Positions 61,172 through 64,000 of a stretch of DNA of 64,000 nucleotides are shown here, one piece after another. The stretch's first letter is position 1. Each line of letters begins with the position of its first letter. The stretch is taken from contig NC_044566.1 of assembly GCF_007565055.1 (NCBI RefSeq), positions 57,271,332 through 57,335,331 of the forward strand, read 5' to 3'. Position numbers and translations under genes: made by a program. The notes under the pieces are model-generated. The model worked only from the letters and a program-made list of their open reading frames with translations. It did not search any database and had not been told where the DNA came from. This DNA comes from Rhinopithecus roxellana. Lineage: Eukaryota; Chordata; Mammalia; Primates; Cercopithecidae.

Positions 61172-62900
61172 CTAAAGAAGGAAAAGGTGAACTTTTGTGG
61201 AATACAAAAGAAATGCCTTATTTCAAAATGAAACTGTGAGCATAGTAAAGTGAACAATGCTTTAATGCTTTAGCATATGACTTCAGTAGTTTAATATATT
61301 TCACATATATTATTCACCTGGTAATTCCTTGCACAGGAAACTTTCTGGGCTGAAGTCTCCACTATTGCTTTTACTTTACTATTGCAGAAACTAAGCAAGA
61401 TAATCAAATACCTAAAGCTAACACCAAAGTTCATACTGAAAACCAGATCCTCTTTACCCCCTTAAGAGTCTTTAAATTAGACCACATCACTTCCTTACTG
61501 AAGTGAGCATATACAAAGTGAAGTATACTGGATATATATGTCATCAACTAATTGTAACTAAAGCACACGATTAGAAAAAATATTACTTGAACAGTTTCAA
61601 GTAATATTTAACTTTAAAATCTGTTTCACTTATAATACTTCAATTCAAAAACACAAATGCATTTGGTAAGTTAGAACACAAACCAGAAAAATGTCTATAA
61701 ACTCCAAATGTAAAACAGGCAAGCCTAGTGTTCAACAGGCAAGCCTATTGTTCAATAAACAATGCATGATGTTTTCCTTTATTTTACATCTGTATCTAAT
61801 TCAGTATTCTCATCTCCTGCCAATTATCACTACAACGCAACTGCCACAAAAAATGGAAATTGGCAGTTACAGAAAAAATAAAAATACTTTCCCCACACAC
61901 ATGATCTATTATTAAGGATTCTTACTGGAGTACAAAGACACAAGACAGGCATGGTTTACTCCTCATAGTATAGCCCTAATGGAAACACATTCAATGTATC
62001 TTCAATGACATTAAAAGGCAAGTGGGACACCAGAGGATAACAAAACCCAAGTCATTAACGGGAAAAGTATTCTTATTTCTTAAACTCTTAACCATAAGGT
62101 ATTATTTTTCCTAGAGTGTAAAGAAGTAGTCATAACTCAAAGCTCAACAATTAAAATCCGTATCAGAAAACATCATCTGTTTTTAGCTTTATTCCAGCAA
62201 GGTCAAAACTGAAGCACTAACATTTCCTAACAACCAGACCTAAGAGTCTTTAATTGTCTTATAACAAAGTCCTATTCATGTGGTTGTACAGAAAATTCTC
62301 ACTGCTAATAATTCTAATTTTTCTCAGCCATATTACCTACCTCACAGGGTTGTTGTGAGGATTAAATCTGAAAACATATAGCACAGTGCCTGGAACATAG
62401 TAGGCACTGGATAAATAACAGTTCCCTTTTCCCTTCCCCTTCATTTATCAGTTCAATCTGGGCTCCAAGTCCTCTTTTCTATAATCCACAGAACAGGGTT
62501 GGGCCTGAAGCTTAAAAGGTTAAAATTAATCAAGTATTCAGAATGAAGATCTTGAGTTCAAAATGTGTAAATGTGGTCACAGAGTTTAAAATGTTAGAAC
62601 TGGCAGAGACCTTAGTCATCCTTTAGTACAACCTCTTGTGCTATATAAGGAAACTTAGGCCCAGAGAGGCTGAGCAAAGTTACACAGAAGAATGTGGCAG
62701 AGTTGGAAATATACTTGAGATATTTTTAATTTCTTATATACATGAAATTATACCACACTATTTCATTCCATAAATTACTATTATACTGTAATTCAATATA
62801 AACAGGAAGTAACTGATAAGAAAGTACTCGGTTTTGGTGCTAACAACTCTATCTATTCAATGCATTTTTTTATTTCTAGAACTCATATAAGGTAGCTTAC
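61172..62900 (-). other. NBEA intron, 1.73 kb, with ancient SINE pieces
   Basis: 62325-62425 (CAGGGTTGTTGTGAGGATTAAA, GTGCCTGGAACATAGTAGGC) is a MIR 3' half. 62590-62710 (GGCCCAGAGAGGCTGAGC) is another ancient SINE-like piece. A 20-bp unit (CAGGCAAGCCTAxTGTTCAA) is duplicated in tandem at 61719-61758. Confidence 0.7.
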
Positions 62901-63917
62901 TTGTGTCGTAGTAGTTGTTTGGATTTTTCGGATTTCTTTTCCTGATTCTTTGCCATCGTCAGACCTTTCAGTATCTGAAATTATACTTCCTGCATCAATA
63001 TTTGGTACAATTTTGCTACTAGAAGACTCAGTTTCCAGAGTTGTAGCAGTCATTTCAGCATACTCCAGCCCCTTAGTTGATGACGCTAAGTCTCTTTCAG
63101 AAATACTGCTCATTCCATCTGAAGTTGTATGGATTTTGAACTCTTTTTCTTCTATTATACTAGATGTACAAGTTAAGTCTACACTACCAGTCATGTGAGC
63201 AAGCAATCCAAGATCATCACTAACACCAAGATGTACTTGTGTGTCCTGAATATTTGGAATAATGTGATTGCTAGAAAGTTCAGGAAGTAGTTTTTCTTCC
63301 TGTTTGGGTATTTTATCAAAGAGAAATGATGTACTACTATTGGGAAGGTCTTCTTTCTCATCTGCTAATGTTATCAACGGACCATTATCCTTTTCTTCAT
63401 TTTTTTTAATGATACCAACACTTCCATGTACATTGTTCTGGAGTTTCTCAACAGCAGCACTATATACATTATCCAACAGAGATTCAACCTCCACAAGGGC
63501 ACCATTCTCTCCACCTACTAAAGTCTCTGGTGATAAATCCATATCATCGAGCTTTACTTCTGTTGCTTCCACTTTCTCTGCTTTTATGTCTACTAAAAGA
63601 TCATGTACTTCCACATGTACACCACTTCCTGGTCTATCTGAATTTCCAAGAATATCATCTGACACTTTTGTTGACATGAGTAAGTCTCGAGTATCTGTGC
63701 TGACAGGGTAATCGGTCTCACTTTCTGGGCTCTGGCTTTGTGAAAGATCTTCTATCTCTCGAATTTCCATTCCACCTTTTGCTCCCGTTGTTTGTGATGA
63801 AAGACCAGAGATGGTGCTCACATTCCCTTTCTTTCCTTTTTTAATGTTTTCCTCTTCTTGTCTTTGATATTCTTCATACATTTTGGCTAGGTATTCCTTA
63901 TGAGCTTCATAAGTGAC
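62901..63917 (-). CDS. NBEA: NBEA large central exon (339 codons) with PKA RII-binding helix
   Basis: This exon of 1017 nt (phase 0 in and out) runs from an acceptor ending CCTAAG to a donor GTAAGC. It begins VTYEAHKEYLAKMYEEYQ, a charged helical stretch, then continues as a long acidic and serine-rich linker that is probably disordered. Residues about 142-163 of the exon form an amphipathic helix (core SLLDNVYSAAVEKL) matching the RII-binding site known for neurobeachin, which makes the protein an A-kinase anchoring protein. The exon ends with KIQTTTTTQ. The frame is open throughout, with no stop or frameshift. The ORF can be read into both flanking introns for a few codons, but the splice sites define the coding limits. 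A long antisense ORF on the plus strand is only a shadow of this codon pattern. Confidence 0.97.
63429..63494 (-). other. NBEA: Amphipathic PKA RII-subunit binding helix in NBEA
   Basis: Residues about 142-163 of the large exon carry small or aliphatic residues at the i, i+3/i+4, i+7 spacing (L, L, V, A, V, L, V) on one face and polar residues on the other. This is the usual pattern of AKAP helices that dock on the RII dimerisation domain. Neurobeachin was characterised as an AKAP through this central region. The helix is intact here. The assignment rests on pattern and family knowledge. Confidence 0.8.
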
Positions 63918-64000
63918 CTTAGGAATAAGTAAAGAAAACATTAAGGCATTTTGTACATATCAAAAAGAAAAAAATAAATAATACAAATTAAACTGTGGAA
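63918..64000 (-). other. NBEA intron end upstream of the large exon
   Basis: These 83 bases include the polypyrimidine/AG acceptor region (minus strand TTACTTATTCCTAAG) of the large exon. Nothing else is seen. Confidence 0.8.

Larger units (their letters stand above)
1..64000 (-). other. NBEA: NBEA (neurobeachin) gene, internal part, runs off both ends
   Basis: Twelve minus-strand exons join into one open frame whose product I recognise as neurobeachin. Segments such as SPTGSKTELENIEV, FRDVDDSKQAQFLAL and FDRSVVVPVKKPPPG span three of the splice junctions exactly. Neurobeachin is a very large cytosolic and Golgi-associated BEACH/WD40 protein that anchors PKA RII subunits and supports membrane traffic and synapse function. 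The window covers roughly the middle third of the protein, between the N-terminal LamG/armadillo part and the C-terminal DUF1088, PH-like, BEACH and WD40 domains. All acceptors end in AG and all donors begin with GT. The paralogue LRBA is the main alternative, but the residue-level match in the variable linker favours NBEA. Neither promoter nor polyadenylation site is in view. Confidence 0.96.

Noticed and set aside
63268..63711. 147-codon plus-strand ORF
   Set aside because: It is exactly antisense to the NBEA large exon and its Ser-rich composition is the mirror of that exon's codons. No start context or homologue recognised.

Overview
This is nuclear DNA of a primate, most likely an Old World monkey (macaque/baboon type). 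It is AT-rich, intron-dominated and full of Alu and L1 copies. The two youngest-looking Alus (16322-16610 and 47984-48269) share right-arm variants typical of the cercopithecine AluYR lineage. No prokaryotic-type gene, operon, CRISPR array or RNA gene was seen.

The whole window lies inside one gene on the minus strand, NBEA (neurobeachin), a large BEACH/WD40 scaffold and A-kinase anchoring protein of neurons. Transcription runs from 64000 towards 1. I placed 12 coding exons by splice sites and by unbroken reading frame across every junction: 62901-63917, 60954-61171, 58379-58532, 53902-53910 (a 9-nt microexon), 51452-51632, 49330-49460, 46417-46524, 41006-41174, 39469-39564 (an optional 96-nt cassette), 27082-27520, 14267-14421 and 11958-12084. 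Together they encode about 902 residues, or 934 with the cassette. This is the low-complexity central part of the protein, including the amphipathic PKA RII-binding helix. The N-terminal exons lie beyond 64000. The DUF1088, PH-like, BEACH and WD40 exons lie left of position 1, past an intron longer than 11.9 kb.

Layout from left to right: 1-11.1 kb is a mosaic of old plus-strand L1 fragments broken by other repeats; 11.3-14.4 kb holds two exons; 14.4-27.1 kb is a large intron with Alus, MIR, a THE1/MST LTR nested in a MER1 transposon, an L2-like LINE and a repeat-free block at 24.3-24.7 kb that looks like a conserved regulatory element; 27.1-27.5 kb is a long exon; 27.5-41.0 kb is a large intron carrying the cassette exon and L1/Alu copies; 41.0-63.9 kb holds the denser exon cluster.

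The most interesting signals are the 9-nt microexon with a TGCATG just before its acceptor, the 96-nt cassette exon with a TGCATG upstream, the candidate enhancer at 24.3-24.7 kb, and a pair of about 115-bp direct repeats bracketing two exons. I found no evidence of a previously undescribed multi-gene system.
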